This document shows, piece by piece, positions 1 through 8,228 of a stretch of 64,000 nt of DNA (positions are counted from its first letter, which is position 1; every line of letters begins with the position of its first letter). The stretch lies in the NCBI RefSeq assembly GCF_002362315.1, contig NZ_MTZV01000006.1:2294001-2358000 (forward strand). Reading direction: 5' to 3'. The notes beneath the pieces are model-generated. The model did not search any database, was not told the origin of the DNA, and saw nothing but the letters and a program-made list of their open reading frames with translations. The stretch comes from Paraburkholderia acidicola (GTDB lineage Bacteria; Pseudomonadota; Gammaproteobacteria; Burkholderiales; Burkholderiaceae). The position numbers and the translations under genes were made by a program.

Positions 1-2
1 AG

Positions 3-443
3 TTGCTGGAAGTGGTCAAGGATTGCCAGATGGTGAATCGAAAACTGGCCGATATGGACTCACTTAACGACAGTGAAGTGTCTGCTGCTCTCAAGGCGAC
101 AGGCAGGAAAAAGATCGTTATCGCAGGGATCATGACAGATGTTTGCGTCCTCATGACTACCTTGCATGCGTTGAAAGACGGATACGAAGTGTACGTTGTG
201 GAAAATGCATCAGGTGGATCAGATCCGGTTTCCGTGAGAAATGCGCTGACTCGCATGCAGCAGGCCGGAGCAACCGTGGTGTCGTGGCTGACACTCCTGT
301 CTGAATTGCAATCGAACTGGAATTATGCTGATCCGGAGAAAGCACGCACGGCCGGAGGTCTCGTCAAGATCATTTCTGATCACGCTAATGGTTGGTCCAA
401 TCTGAACGATTTCTACTACGGCATCAAATCATCCAGTTTGTAG
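3..443 (+). CDS. Isochorismatase-family cysteine hydrolase, 3' part
   Basis: This is the C-terminal 146 residues of an isochorismatase-like hydrolase; the true start lies left of the window, so the TTG at base 3 is only the first in-frame start codon seen. The segment IVIAGIMTDVCV is the family block that carries the catalytic cysteine, followed by the usual LHALKDGYEVYVVENASGG strand-helix unit. Family members cleave C-N or vinyl-ether bonds, and many, such as YcaC-like proteins, have no known substrate. The tail, about 60 residues beyond the core, is typical of YcaC-like members. The substrate cannot be told from this fragment. It is followed by a hairpin and then an efflux operon on the same strand. 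Confidence 0.8.
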   Translation: MLEVVKDCQMVNRKLADMDSLNDSEVSAALKATGRKKIVIAGIMTDVCVLMTTLHALKDGYEVYVVENASGGSDPVSVRNALTRMQQAGATVVSWLTLLSELQSNWNYADPEKARTAGGLVKIISDHANGWSNLNDFYYGIKSSSL

Positions 444-450
444 GCTATTT

Positions 451-482
451 TCCCATCTCCCGGCCGATGTCGAGAGATGGGA
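451..482 (+). terminator. Hairpin after the hydrolase gene, possible terminator
   Basis: TCCCATCTC at 451-459 is the exact reverse complement of GAGATGGGA at 474-482, with a 14-base loop. It begins 8 bases after the stop codon. There is no clear T-run after the stem (ATATTTATG follows), so intrinsic termination is plausible but not strong. Confidence 0.4.
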
Positions 483-532
483 TATTTATGGCGTTGCGCA
501 GATCGGGTAATCAGTAAATCAGGGAGAATTGC

Positions 533-2176
533 TTGTCTACCCGTCTTGAAGAAAGCGACTACGCATTAAAGCCGTACGAACGGCCGATGATACTGGGTAG
601 CCCTGCCAGCCCCGATCATCCAGCGCCGAGGCGCTATGCTTATTTCGCGATCGGCTGCCTGATCTGCATTACTCAGGGTCTTGGCAACGGGCTGGTCTCG
701 GTGAACCTCAATTACGCGCAGGGGACGCTCGGTCTATACAGCGATGAAGTGACCTGGCTCACTGCGGCCTACTTCATGGTCTATGCGAGCGCCAATCTGG
801 TTCTCGTGAAATTTCGCCAGCAGTTCGGCTTGCGACGCTTCGTCACCTCCCTGCTTGTCACCTACACGGTGTTCGCCCTGCTGGATGCGTTCGCGCAGGG
901 ATTCTGGTCGGCGGTGGCGGTGCGGGCTATCAGCGCGATCTCTGCAGCCGGACTTTCGTCGATGGGCCTTTATTATCTGATGCAGTCGATGCCCGCAGCG
1001 AAAAGAATGCACGGCATGCTGATCGGCATCAGTGTTCCCCAGCTTGCGACGCCGCTCGCACGCGTCCTGTCGCCCGGGCTGCTGGAAACAGGCAACTGGC
1101 ATCGGCTCAACTGGTTCGAACTCGGTATGGCGGTGGCGACGCTCGCGGCCGTGATGATGTTGCCGTTACCGCCGAGCGAGCGCCGCAAGGTATTCGAGCC
1201 CGCCGACTTCCTGACTCTCGCCGTGTTGGGGTCGGGGCTCGCACTATTCGTGGCGATCTTCTCCGAAGGCCGGATCGAGTGGTGGACCGAGCGCGTCTGG
1301 CTGGGCTGGGCGCTCGCTGGCAGCATCGCGCTGATCACCGCGGGCCTGATCATCGAGCACTATCGCGTCAATCCGCTGATCAATACGCGCTGGCTGGGCA
1401 CGCGCGAAGTTGCCCGCATCATGCTGATCGCGGCGGCAATCCGCATCCTCCTCTCCGAGCAAACCTTTGGCTCGGTCGGTTTGCTCGCGCTGTTCGGCAT
1501 GCTCAACGACCAGATGATCACGCTCAATACGATCATCCTCGTGGCCTCGATCGCCAGCATTGTCTTCAGTGCGCTGACCCTCGATCCAACGAATCCCGGC
1601 AAACCGATCACCGTGGCGGCCGCGTTGATCGCGATGGGTGCGTTCATGGATGCGGGCGCAACCAACCTGTCGCGGCCGGAAAATTTCTATCTTAGCCAGG
1701 GATTGATCGGCTTCGCCTCGCTCGTGTTCCTCGGGCGGGCGATGGTGATCATCTCTTCGCGGATGGTGCTGGCAGGTGGCCAGAATTATCTGGTGAGCTT
1801 CGTCGTCGTGTTCAACATCAGCCAGAGCGTCGGGGGGATTGTTGGCAGCACCCTGCTCGGTACTTTTCAGACGATTCGCGAACGGTTTCATTCGAACGAA
1901 CTCGTTCAGTCTCTCGTCATGAGTAACCCGGTGGTTGCCGCGCAGATGCACGCAGGCGTGGCGCGTCTGTCGCAACGCGTGATACGCGAAGCGAATGTGC
2001 TGGCTTACAACGACGTATTCCTGCTGGTGGGTGTACTGGCTAGCGTGACCGTTGTCTGGGGTGTGGTCATCCAGTGGTTGATGTGGCGACGTCGCGAAGT
2101 CTCACCGCTCGTCCTTCTCCAGCAACAAATGATGAAGGCACAACAGGTCCAGGCGAACAGGAAGAGCCCGGAATGA
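533..2176 (+). CDS. DHA2-family MFS drug efflux permease (EmrB-like)
   Basis: This 547-residue inner-membrane protein has about 14 hydrophobic segments and belongs to the DHA2 major facilitator family (EmrB/FarB type), which uses the proton gradient to export toxic compounds through a membrane-fusion protein and an outer-membrane channel. The start is a TTG with AGGGAG about 10 bases upstream; no ATG fits better. The next gene starts inside its stop codon (ATGA at 2173-2176), and the order permease, EmrA-like adaptor, NodT-like channel is a complete tripartite pump. The N-terminus carries about 40 polar residues before the first membrane segment. The substrate is unknown. No regulator gene adjoins the operon. 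Confidence 0.88.
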   Translation: MSTRLEESDYALKPYERPMILGSPASPDHPAPRRYAYFAIGCLICITQGLGNGLVSVNLNYAQGTLGLYSDEVTWLTAAYFMVYASANLVLVKFRQQFGLRRFVTSLLVTYTVFALLDAFAQGFWSAVAVRAISAISAAGLSSMGLYYLMQSMPAAKRMHGMLIGISVPQLATPLARVLSPGLLETGNWHRLNWFELGMAVATLAAVMMLPLPPSERRKVFEPADFLTLAVLGSGLALFVAIFSEGRIEWWTERVWLGWALAGSIALITAGLIIEHYRVNPLINTRWLGTREVARIMLIAAAIRILLSEQTFGSVGLLALFGMLNDQMITLNTIILVASIASIVFSALTLDPTNPGKPITVAAALIAMGAFMDAGATNLSRPENFYLSQGLIGFASLVFLGRAMVIISSRMVLAGGQNYLVSFVVVFNISQSVGGIVGSTLLGTFQTIRERFHSNELVQSLVMSNPVVAAQMHAGVARLSQRVIREANVLAYNDVFLLVGVLASVTVVWGVVIQWLMWRRREVSPLVLLQQQMMKAQQVQANRKSPE

Positions 2177-3321
2177 ACGAACCAAAAAAAGATGTGCCTG
2201 CAGACAATAGCCCAACACCGACCAATGCTTCTCCCGCAGCCGCTCCTGCCGTAGCGGTTGAGCCGGGCGGCTGGCATCCGCCGAAGAAAAGCCGGCTGAC
2301 GGTCATCATCATCGTCGTGCTCGCGCTGTGTGCGATCGGTGTGGTCCTGCGCGCGTGGCGTCTGCCGCCCTTCGCCGGGCCCTTCGAAGATACCAACAAT
2401 GCCTATGTGCGTGGATTCGTGACGACCATCAGTTCGCAGGTGAGCGGCTATGTCACGAGCGTGCCGGTCGACGATTTCCTGGAGGTGAAAGCCGGGCAGA
2501 TTCTCGTCACCGTCGACGACCGCATCTATGCGGCGAGGGTTGCGCAAGCCCAGGCCAATCTTGAGGCACAGCAGGCGGCATTCGATAATTCCGCGCAATC
2601 GCAACGCTCGCGCGAACTGGCGACGCACAGCCAGGATGCGAACATTGCCGCCGCGCGTGCGCAGCAGGTCCGTGCCGAAGCCGACATGCGCCGCGCAGAT
2701 GCGCTCGTCAAGGACGGCTCGCTTTCGAAGCGTGAGTACGACCAGACCCGCGCCGCATTGCTCGCGGCACAGGCCGCGCTGCAACAGGCCGTCGCAGGCC
2801 GCTCGATCGGTACCGAAGATGTGCGCACCGTGCTGGTCGCGCGCCCGGGATTGAAGGCAGCGATCGATTCCGCCAAAGCGGCCCTGCGCAGCGCACAGGT
2901 CGATCTCGAGAACACGGTGATTCGCGCGCCGGTCGATGGACAGCTTTCCGAAGTCGGGGTGCGCAACGGCGACTATGTCACGGCGGGCACGCAAATGATG
3001 TCGCTGGTCCCGCACTTCGTCTGGATCGTGGCCAACTACAAGGAGGCGCAGACGCATCGCATGCGCCCCGGCCAGCCCGTGACATTCCGCGTCGATGCGC
3101 TCGGCGACGCGAAGCTGCATGGTCATGTCGAAAGAATCTCGCCCGCAACGGGTTCGGAATTCGCGGCGATCAAACCCGACAACGCGACCGGCAACTTCGT
3201 CAAGGTGGCGCAGCGCATTGCGATCCGCATCAGCGTCGATCCGGGACAGGAACTGGCCAAGCGGTTGCGACCGGGCATGTCGGTTGAAACCGCGGTCGAT
3301 ACGCGCGATGGTGAAAAATGA
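2173..3321 (+). CDS. HlyD/EmrA-like membrane fusion protein
   Basis: This periplasmic adaptor has 382 residues. The ATG at 2173 overlaps the permease stop and has AGGAAG at the right distance; an in-frame start 99 bases further upstream would lie inside the permease gene and is less likely. After a proline- and alanine-rich cytoplasmic stretch comes one membrane segment (about 45-65), then the half-lipoyl motif NNAYVRGFVTTISSQVSGYV, an Ala/Gln-rich coiled coil (about 130-235), the second half-lipoyl (VIRAPVDGQL) and a beta-barrel region. This order is characteristic of EmrA/HlyD adaptors that join an MFS pump to an outer-membrane factor. Its stop overlaps the start of the channel gene. Confidence 0.9.
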   Translation: MNEPKKDVPADNSPTPTNASPAAAPAVAVEPGGWHPPKKSRLTVIIIVVLALCAIGVVLRAWRLPPFAGPFEDTNNAYVRGFVTTISSQVSGYVTSVPVDDFLEVKAGQILVTVDDRIYAARVAQAQANLEAQQAAFDNSAQSQRSRELATHSQDANIAAARAQQVRAEADMRRADALVKDGSLSKREYDQTRAALLAAQAALQQAVAGRSIGTEDVRTVLVARPGLKAAIDSAKAALRSAQVDLENTVIRAPVDGQLSEVGVRNGDYVTAGTQMMSLVPHFVWIVANYKEAQTHRMRPGQPVTFRVDALGDAKLHGHVERISPATGSEFAAIKPDNATGNFVKVAQRIAIRISVDPGQELAKRLRPGMSVETAVDTRDGEK

Positions 3322-4772
3322 AACGCCGCGTTCTTCGTTGCGTTTCTAGCTGCGTCCCTGGCCTCGGCGTTGCATTGCTGCTATCCGCCTGTGCGGGACC
3401 GCCGGTTAAAGTCGCCGCCGTGCCCGCCGTCGTCGAACCGGCAACATGGCAAGGCGATGCCCCGCAGACGATGTCGCTGGATAAGGACTGGTGGCGGCAA
3501 TTCGGCGATCCGGTATTGACCGCGCTCGTCGAGAAAGCGCTGGCCAGCAATAGCGATATCGGCAAGGCAGTCGGCCGCGTGCGCGAGGCGCGCGCAGACA
3601 CCAGGATCGCACGCGCCGCGTTGCTGCCGACGCTCAATGCCGCTTTCGACAATGCCGGGCGCTCCCGTATCGTCAGTTCCCGTGGTACACCGCTCGAACT
3701 GGGCAGGGGACAGGCAGACATCGACGTGGCATGGGAGGTGGATCTGTTCGGCCGGCTGGCGGACCAGCGCGCCGCCGCGCGTGACGCGTATCTCGCCACC
3801 GCGGCAGCACGCGATGCCACACGGCTGTCGGTCGCCAGTTCGACGGCGAGCGGCTACATCACGCTGCTTAGCCTCGATGCACAGTTGAAGATCGCCGAGG
3901 CCACGCTCACCGCGCGTGCGAATTCACTGCGCCTCGCCAAAACGGAATTTGCGAACGGCTATTCGTCTCGGCTCGAATTGCAGCAGGCGCAGTCGGAATA
4001 CGATGCGACGGCGCAGCTCATCCCGCAGACGAAGCTCGCGATTACGCGCGCAGAAAATTCGCTGAGCGTGCTCACCGACGATCTCCCCGGCAATATCCCA
4101 CGCGGCGGTGTGCTCGACAAACTGACCGAGCCGGTCATTCCGCAGACCTTGCCTTCCGGGTTGTTAAGGCGCCGCCCCGATGTCGCCGCAGCGGAATATC
4201 AGCTCGCGGCCGCTGATAAGTCGCTTGCTGTGGCGCGCAAGAACTTCCTGCCCCAGTTCAATCTGGCGGCTTCGTTCGGGCGCTCCTTCGGCACCGAGCA
4301 GATCTATCCGTTCAACATCTGGTCGATAGGCGGGAGCATTCTTGCGCCGCTGTTCGAAGGCGGCAAGCTGACCGCGCTCGCCGACAAGGCCGGTGCGCAG
4401 CGCGATCAAGCCGCCTTTGCGTATCGCGGCACGGCCTTGACTGCGATCAGCGAGGCGGAGAAAGCGCTCGCAGCAGTTCAGCGTCTGGATGAGCAACTGG
4501 TGCTCGCCATCGCGCAACGCGACTCTTTGTCCGAGCAGTTGCGGATTGCTACCAATCGCTACCGCGAAGGTTACGCGGGCTATCTGGATCAGCTCGATGC
4601 GCAGCGCAATCTGCTTTCTGCGGAACTCGGTGTGGTGCAGTTGCGAGCCGATACGCTTGTGGCGCGCGTGACGCTGTATGACGCGATAGGTGGGGGATGG
4701 AGTGTCGAGACGATGGTTCAGGTGAACGTCTACATGCGTGACTATCTCCGCACGCCACGCGACAGCAGCTGA
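3318..4772 (+). CDS. NodT/OprM-type outer-membrane efflux lipoprotein
   Basis: This 484-residue outer-membrane factor forms the exit duct of the tripartite pump. The N-terminus is a lipoprotein signal peptide with lipobox LLSAC (Cys at about residue 25). The duplicated outer-membrane efflux domains follow, with typical text such as SLDKDWWRQFGDPVLTALV near the start and LPSGLLRRRPDVAAAEYQL in the middle, diagnostic for the NodT family. The ATG overlaps the adaptor stop by four bases. The region after it is decayed, so this is the last intact gene of the operon. Confidence 0.92.
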   Translation: MKRRVLRCVSSCVPGLGVALLLSACAGPPVKVAAVPAVVEPATWQGDAPQTMSLDKDWWRQFGDPVLTALVEKALASNSDIGKAVGRVREARADTRIARAALLPTLNAAFDNAGRSRIVSSRGTPLELGRGQADIDVAWEVDLFGRLADQRAAARDAYLATAAARDATRLSVASSTASGYITLLSLDAQLKIAEATLTARANSLRLAKTEFANGYSSRLELQQAQSEYDATAQLIPQTKLAITRAENSLSVLTDDLPGNIPRGGVLDKLTEPVIPQTLPSGLLRRRPDVAAAEYQLAAADKSLAVARKNFLPQFNLAASFGRSFGTEQIYPFNIWSIGGSILAPLFEGGKLTALADKAGAQRDQAAFAYRGTALTAISEAEKALAAVQRLDEQLVLAIAQRDSLSEQLRIATNRYREGYAGYLDQLDAQRNLLSAELGVVQLRADTLVARVTLYDAIGGGWSVETMVQVNVYMRDYLRTPRDSS

Positions 4773-4821
4773 GCTTTCGACACCGCGGACTTCGGTGGAT
4801 CGGGGAGAGACCTGCATCAAC

Positions 4822-4890
4822 GATCCGATCCGGCTGACGAAGAACAACCGTTTGTTTCTCGAGGCGCTCAACCGGTATCTGCTTAAGAGT
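4822..4890 (+). pseudogene. Possible N-terminal scrap of an IS5-type transposase
   Basis: The frame reads DPIRLTKNNRLFLEALNRY and then a Ser-Gly-Ala, which resembles the DNRLFLEAVLWR..SGAPWRDLP opening of IS5-group transposases. The similarity fades after about 30 residues and no further part is found. It could be coincidence; the surrounding kilobase is clearly decayed. Confidence 0.3.
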
Positions 4891-5086
4891 GGCGCGGGCC
4901 TAAGCGGTACCTATATTGACCCCCGCCCGGAGATCAGCCTTTCTACACCTAGATACTGGCACTGGCCGGCTTTGGGCGGACCGTGTTGGAGATGCCTGAC
5001 GCTGATCATGTTCACTTTCATGTCCCGGTAGATGCGTTCTGGCCGAATACCACGCAGATACCCCATACCCCAGAAAATCGGCACTC

Positions 5087-5325
5087 GGCATCGATGTGCT
5101 GATCAGCAACGCGAGCGTGATCAGCCTGAGCGCTACGCCAAACACGCCGAAGAAGCACTTTGATCTGATGTGCGGCGTTAACGTGCTCGGCACCTAGGCC
5201 TGCAAGCAAGCTGTGCCTCCTTAGCTCAAGCAGGCAGCGCAGCAAGGCAGCAATCTGCATGCGCTCACACTTTCTCCGTCGCTCAATATGAACGCGAAGC
5301 GGTTCACACCGCACGTGCCTACACG
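5087..5325 (+). pseudogene. Remnant of an SDR oxidoreductase (HSDL2-like)
   Basis: The frame starting at GGC ATC GAT reads IDVLISNASVISLSATPNTPKK, then HFDLMCGVNVLGT and, further on, LHALTLSPSLNMNAKRFTPHV. This matches the middle of short-chain dehydrogenases of the HSDL2 type (NNASAISLTGT, LTLSPPLNMNP). Two in-frame TAG codons interrupt it (after GT and after VPP). The Rossmann N-terminus with its glycine motif and the catalytic Tyr-Lys part are missing. It is a non-functional fragment of a catabolic gene that probably belonged to the same operon as the two remnants that follow. Confidence 0.65.
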
Positions 5326-5381
5326 ATGGCGAGACCCGAAGTGTCGACAGGCCCGAAAGCGACGGTGTGCTATGAGCACCG

Positions 5382-5585
5382 ATGAACGGCCGGGTGATTG
5401 CGATCAACGTTGACGAAAATACGACGGTGGAGGCGGAGTAAACAGTGACGGTGCTCGAAGCGATGAAGATGGAACACGCCATCTCCGCACCGTTCGCTGG
5501 CACGGTCGCCTCGCTCGGCGCGATCGCCGGCGAGCACGTTGCGCCGGAACACGTTCTCGCGCAGCTGGAACCGCAGGCCAGCTGA
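5382..5585 (+). pseudogene. Biotin-carboxyl-carrier tail of an acyl-CoA carboxylase, interrupted
   Basis: The frame reads MNGRVIAINVDENTTVEAE, a TAA stop, then TVTVLEAMKMEHAISAPFAG and ends QLEPQAS. AMKMEH is the biotin attachment site of acetyl/propionyl/methylcrotonyl-type carboxylase alpha subunits, at the C-terminus as usual. The stop falls where the family has a Gly-Gln before LVTLEAMKMEH. No biotin carboxylase domain precedes it, so only the last 65 or so codons survive. Confidence 0.7.
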
Positions 5586-5620
5586 GCCCAGTCGATATTC
5601 ATGATGCAAGGAGACAACCC

Positions 5621-5830
5621 ATGAGCACCCCCCGTCGTCATCACCTGTGCGCTGAACGGTATCTTCACCGATCCGAAGCAGTTCAACATTCCAGTCACAC
5701 CTGAGCAGATGGCACGCGAAGCCAAAGGCGCGTACGACGCGGGTGCGTCATGTATGCATGTGCATTTCCGTCAGCAGGAAGCCGACAAGGGGCATCTGCC
5801 TTCGTGGGACGCCATCACAGCCAGAATGGC
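5621..5830 (+). pseudogene. 5' fragment of a BKACE-family (beta-keto acid cleavage) gene
   Basis: A good ribosome site (AAGGAGACAACCC) precedes an ATG, but the frame breaks in a run of six Cs after four codons. Read in the shifted frame, the protein is VVITCALNGIFTDPKQFNI, then VTPEQMAREAKGAYDAGASCMHVHFRQQ, which is the N-terminal barrel strand and His-Val-His metal site of BKACE enzymes. Similarity ends near 5825, where the antisense response regulator begins, so a deletion or rearrangement joined two loci there. Confidence 0.7.
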
Positions 5831-6172
5831 AGGAAGTTGAGCCGGCTTTACGAAATGATCATCGAAGCCAGCCTTGAGCGATTCGGCCCGGTCGATGGGT
5901 GTAGACAGCGCGGTTACCGCCAGCAGCAATGGCGAGCAGACGATGTTTATCCGCCGGATTTCCCTCGCTACAGCACGGCCGTCCATATGCGGCATCTCGA
6001 TATCAAGCATCACGATGTGGGGGCGCCAGGCGTGGTACGCAGCGAGAGCGTCCAGACCGTTCGTAGCTGTCTGGATGGCATAGCCGTAAGCCTCAAAGAA
6101 CACGACGTACACCACCAGCAAATTCGGGTCGTCGTCGGCTATGAGTAAGCGCCCAGCTTTCGCGGTGGACAT
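5771..6172 (-). CDS. Single-domain response regulator (CheY-like receiver)
   Basis: This 133-residue receiver has the acidic pair DDD near residue 14, the phospho-acceptor Asp57 in MLDIEMPHMDG, Thr87 and Lys109 in FVKP. There is no output domain, so it would act by phosphorelay or protein contact. The ATG has AGGAACCC upstream. It is divergent from the histidine kinase gene with about 130 bases between them, which suggests a cognate pair. The last 12 or so residues are encoded antisense to the BKACE remnant, so the natural C-terminus has probably been replaced by a fused tail, although the receiver core looks complete. Confidence 0.85.
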   Translation of the reverse strand: MSTAKAGRLLIADDDPNLLVVYVVFFEAYGYAIQTATNGLDALAAYHAWRPHIVMLDIEMPHMDGRAVAREIRRINIVCSPLLLAVTALSTPIDRAESLKAGFDDHFVKPAQLPAILAVMASHEGRCPLSASC

Positions 6173-6302
6173 TGGGTTCCTGTAGGGTGCTTCTCATGTC
6201 ACGCAATTTTGGGACCCGGCAGGGCCAAAGTAGTTATTTTCGCGTAACGTGAGTTCAGTGAATGCGCCATACTGCTTTTTTCCGCTTTTTGTGAGGGCGA
6301 GC

Positions 6303-7424
6303 ATGCGATTGGCTGACTTCATTTTGCGCGAAATGGAAACGATTCTGGTCCAATGGGAGACGTTCGCCGCTACCCTGTTGCAGGCAGCCGTGGACATGAA
6401 GTCACTCGCTCTGCGTGACCATGCGCGGCAGATTCTGCTGGCCGTGGCGAAGGACCTGTCGACGGCCCAGACAAGGGACGCGCAATCCGAAAAATCGATG
6501 GGAAGAGCCCCTTCTCTGATCGGAGCTCCGGAGACTGCTGCGCAGACGCACGCCCTGTTACGGGCGCGAGGCGGGTTTGACATCAACCAGTTAGCTGCCG
6601 AGTATCGTGCCTTACGGGCCAGCATCCTGCGTCTCTGGATTGACGAATGTTTGCCCGACGCCCCAAATCCGGATGATGTCATCCGCTTCAACGAGGCGAT
6701 CGACCAGGCGCTCGCGGAATCGGTGAAACAGTTTAGCTCGCAGGTGGATCAGGCGCGCAATCTTTTTCTTGGCATGCTCGGGCACGATATGCGTAGCCCG
6801 CTGCAGACTATCCTGATGACGGCGCAGTATCTGACGGTGCTGAACGCTGGAGAGCAGGTATCAGTAGCGGCATCTCGCCTCATCCGAAGTGGCGCCCGCA
6901 TGCAGGCTCTGCTGAACGATATGCTTGATTTCAATCGTACCAGGCTGGGTTTAGGGATCAGTATCTCGCCCACTGACGTCGACCTTGAGAAACTGTTTGC
7001 GGACGAGCTTGATCAGTTGCGGGCAGCTCACCCAGACAGTCGTGTCGATCTGGACGCGAAAGGAGACTGTCGAGGAGTCTGGGACGGCCGCCGTCTACAG
7101 CAACTGCTTGGAAACCTGGTGTTGAACGCGATCAAATATGGAGCGCCGGACGCACCAGTGAGAGTGGCCATGACTGGTAACGAACGGCAGGTTCGTTTCG
7201 AAGTCAGGAACCAGGGCCCCGCTATCGATCGAATGACTTTGCATCGGATCTTCGACCCGCTTCAGCGGGGACTAAATCCTGAAGACTCCTACAACGCCGA
7301 TGGCAATCTGGGACTCGGACTTTACATTGCGCGCGAGATTTCAAGGGCCCATGGGGGCGAGATCGATGCGCGGTCCGATGAGATGGAAACGGTGTTCGCG
7401 GTGAGCTTGCCACGCAGTCTCTAG
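6303..7424 (+). CDS. Sensor histidine kinase with RsbRD-like N-terminal domain
   Basis: This is a soluble 373-residue kinase without membrane segments. Residues 1-145 form a helical RsbRD-type sensory region (MRLADFILREMETILVQWE). The dimerisation H-box is LGHDMRSPLQTI with His161, and the ATPase part has an N-box (NLVLNAIKYGA) and a G-box (NLGLGLYIARE). The start at ATG 6303 fits the family beginning and has GAGGG upstream; an in-frame GTG 54 bases earlier would add unrelated residues. It is divergent from the receiver gene at 5771-6172, its likely partner. Signal unknown. Confidence 0.88.
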   Translation: MRLADFILREMETILVQWETFAATLLQAAVDMKSLALRDHARQILLAVAKDLSTAQTRDAQSEKSMGRAPSLIGAPETAAQTHALLRARGGFDINQLAAEYRALRASILRLWIDECLPDAPNPDDVIRFNEAIDQALAESVKQFSSQVDQARNLFLGMLGHDMRSPLQTILMTAQYLTVLNAGEQVSVAASRLIRSGARMQALLNDMLDFNRTRLGLGISISPTDVDLEKLFADELDQLRAAHPDSRVDLDAKGDCRGVWDGRRLQQLLGNLVLNAIKYGAPDAPVRVAMTGNERQVRFEVRNQGPAIDRMTLHRIFDPLQRGLNPEDSYNADGNLGLGLYIAREISRAHGGEIDARSDEMETVFAVSLPRSL

Positions 7425-8228
7425 AATTCGTGGTTCAACTCAACGATCGCAGCCCGTCGTCCCGCAACGGTTCTTGAATGTGCAGATTCACAGGACGCTT
7501 GTGACTACTTAGGGCCGACCCTGGCCGGCTGAAGCGGTCAGTAGGCGGCTACGACCGGATCTTTGAAAGTCATGCCAGGACCTTCGACGGCACCCTTGCA
7601 TTCTTCGACACAAGGGAGATGTAAATGAGCGAATCTCCGTTTGACCTTTAAAACGACATCGAAAGGCTTGGCCTTTGCCTGAATTTGCACCGTCTTTCAT
7701 GCTCAATCCGTCGCTGCAAATTGACACTCCGCGATTTGGATATCCAGCAGCAAAACATCTTGTGTAAATGCTCGAGCGGGTGTTGCCAACGCTCCAGGCC
7801 TCCCGGCGAGCAACTCTTCGATGTCACGCAAACTCTCGCTCGAGGCTAGGCGAGAAGGGTTGCAATATTGCGATGCGGCGACCTGGTCGGTCACGCTGTA
7901 AGCGATAGGATGGGTTCTTCTTTTCCGGCGGATTGTTCCGATACGTTCCGCCGTTTTAGGGGGGTAGATCTGGGGGTAACCTGATACGGTCATATCAGGA
8001 AATCCATATCTGGTAAGCTTGCGCAGCGAGGATGTGACTCCCACCCGGCCCACCACACACAGTTCCAGCACGATCCCAGACGTTCTGTCTGAATCTCCCA
8101 GGTTTCTGTTGGACAATTCCTCACACTCAAGATTGACTTGCTCGCCCCGGCCACCCTATCGCAACACAACCGATGGAACTGCGCCTGGCGACGGATAATA
8201 GCGGCTGCACCATTTTTAGGGCTTCACC
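7425..8228. other. Intergenic stretch of about 800 bases, no gene recognised
   Basis: Short open frames exist on both strands, the longest being 137 codons on the minus strand at 7703-8116, but their translations show no recognisable domain and no convincing ribosome site. GC is lower than in the flanking genes, and the region may be decayed. TTGACT at 8131-8136 is a possible -35 for the downstream gene, but no good -10 follows at the right distance. Confidence 0.5.

Noticed and set aside
7703..8116. A 137-codon minus-strand frame before the OsmC-YcaO gene
   Set aside because: The translation shows no family, its composition is not protein-like, and no ribosome site precedes it; kept only as part of the unassigned intergenic region.
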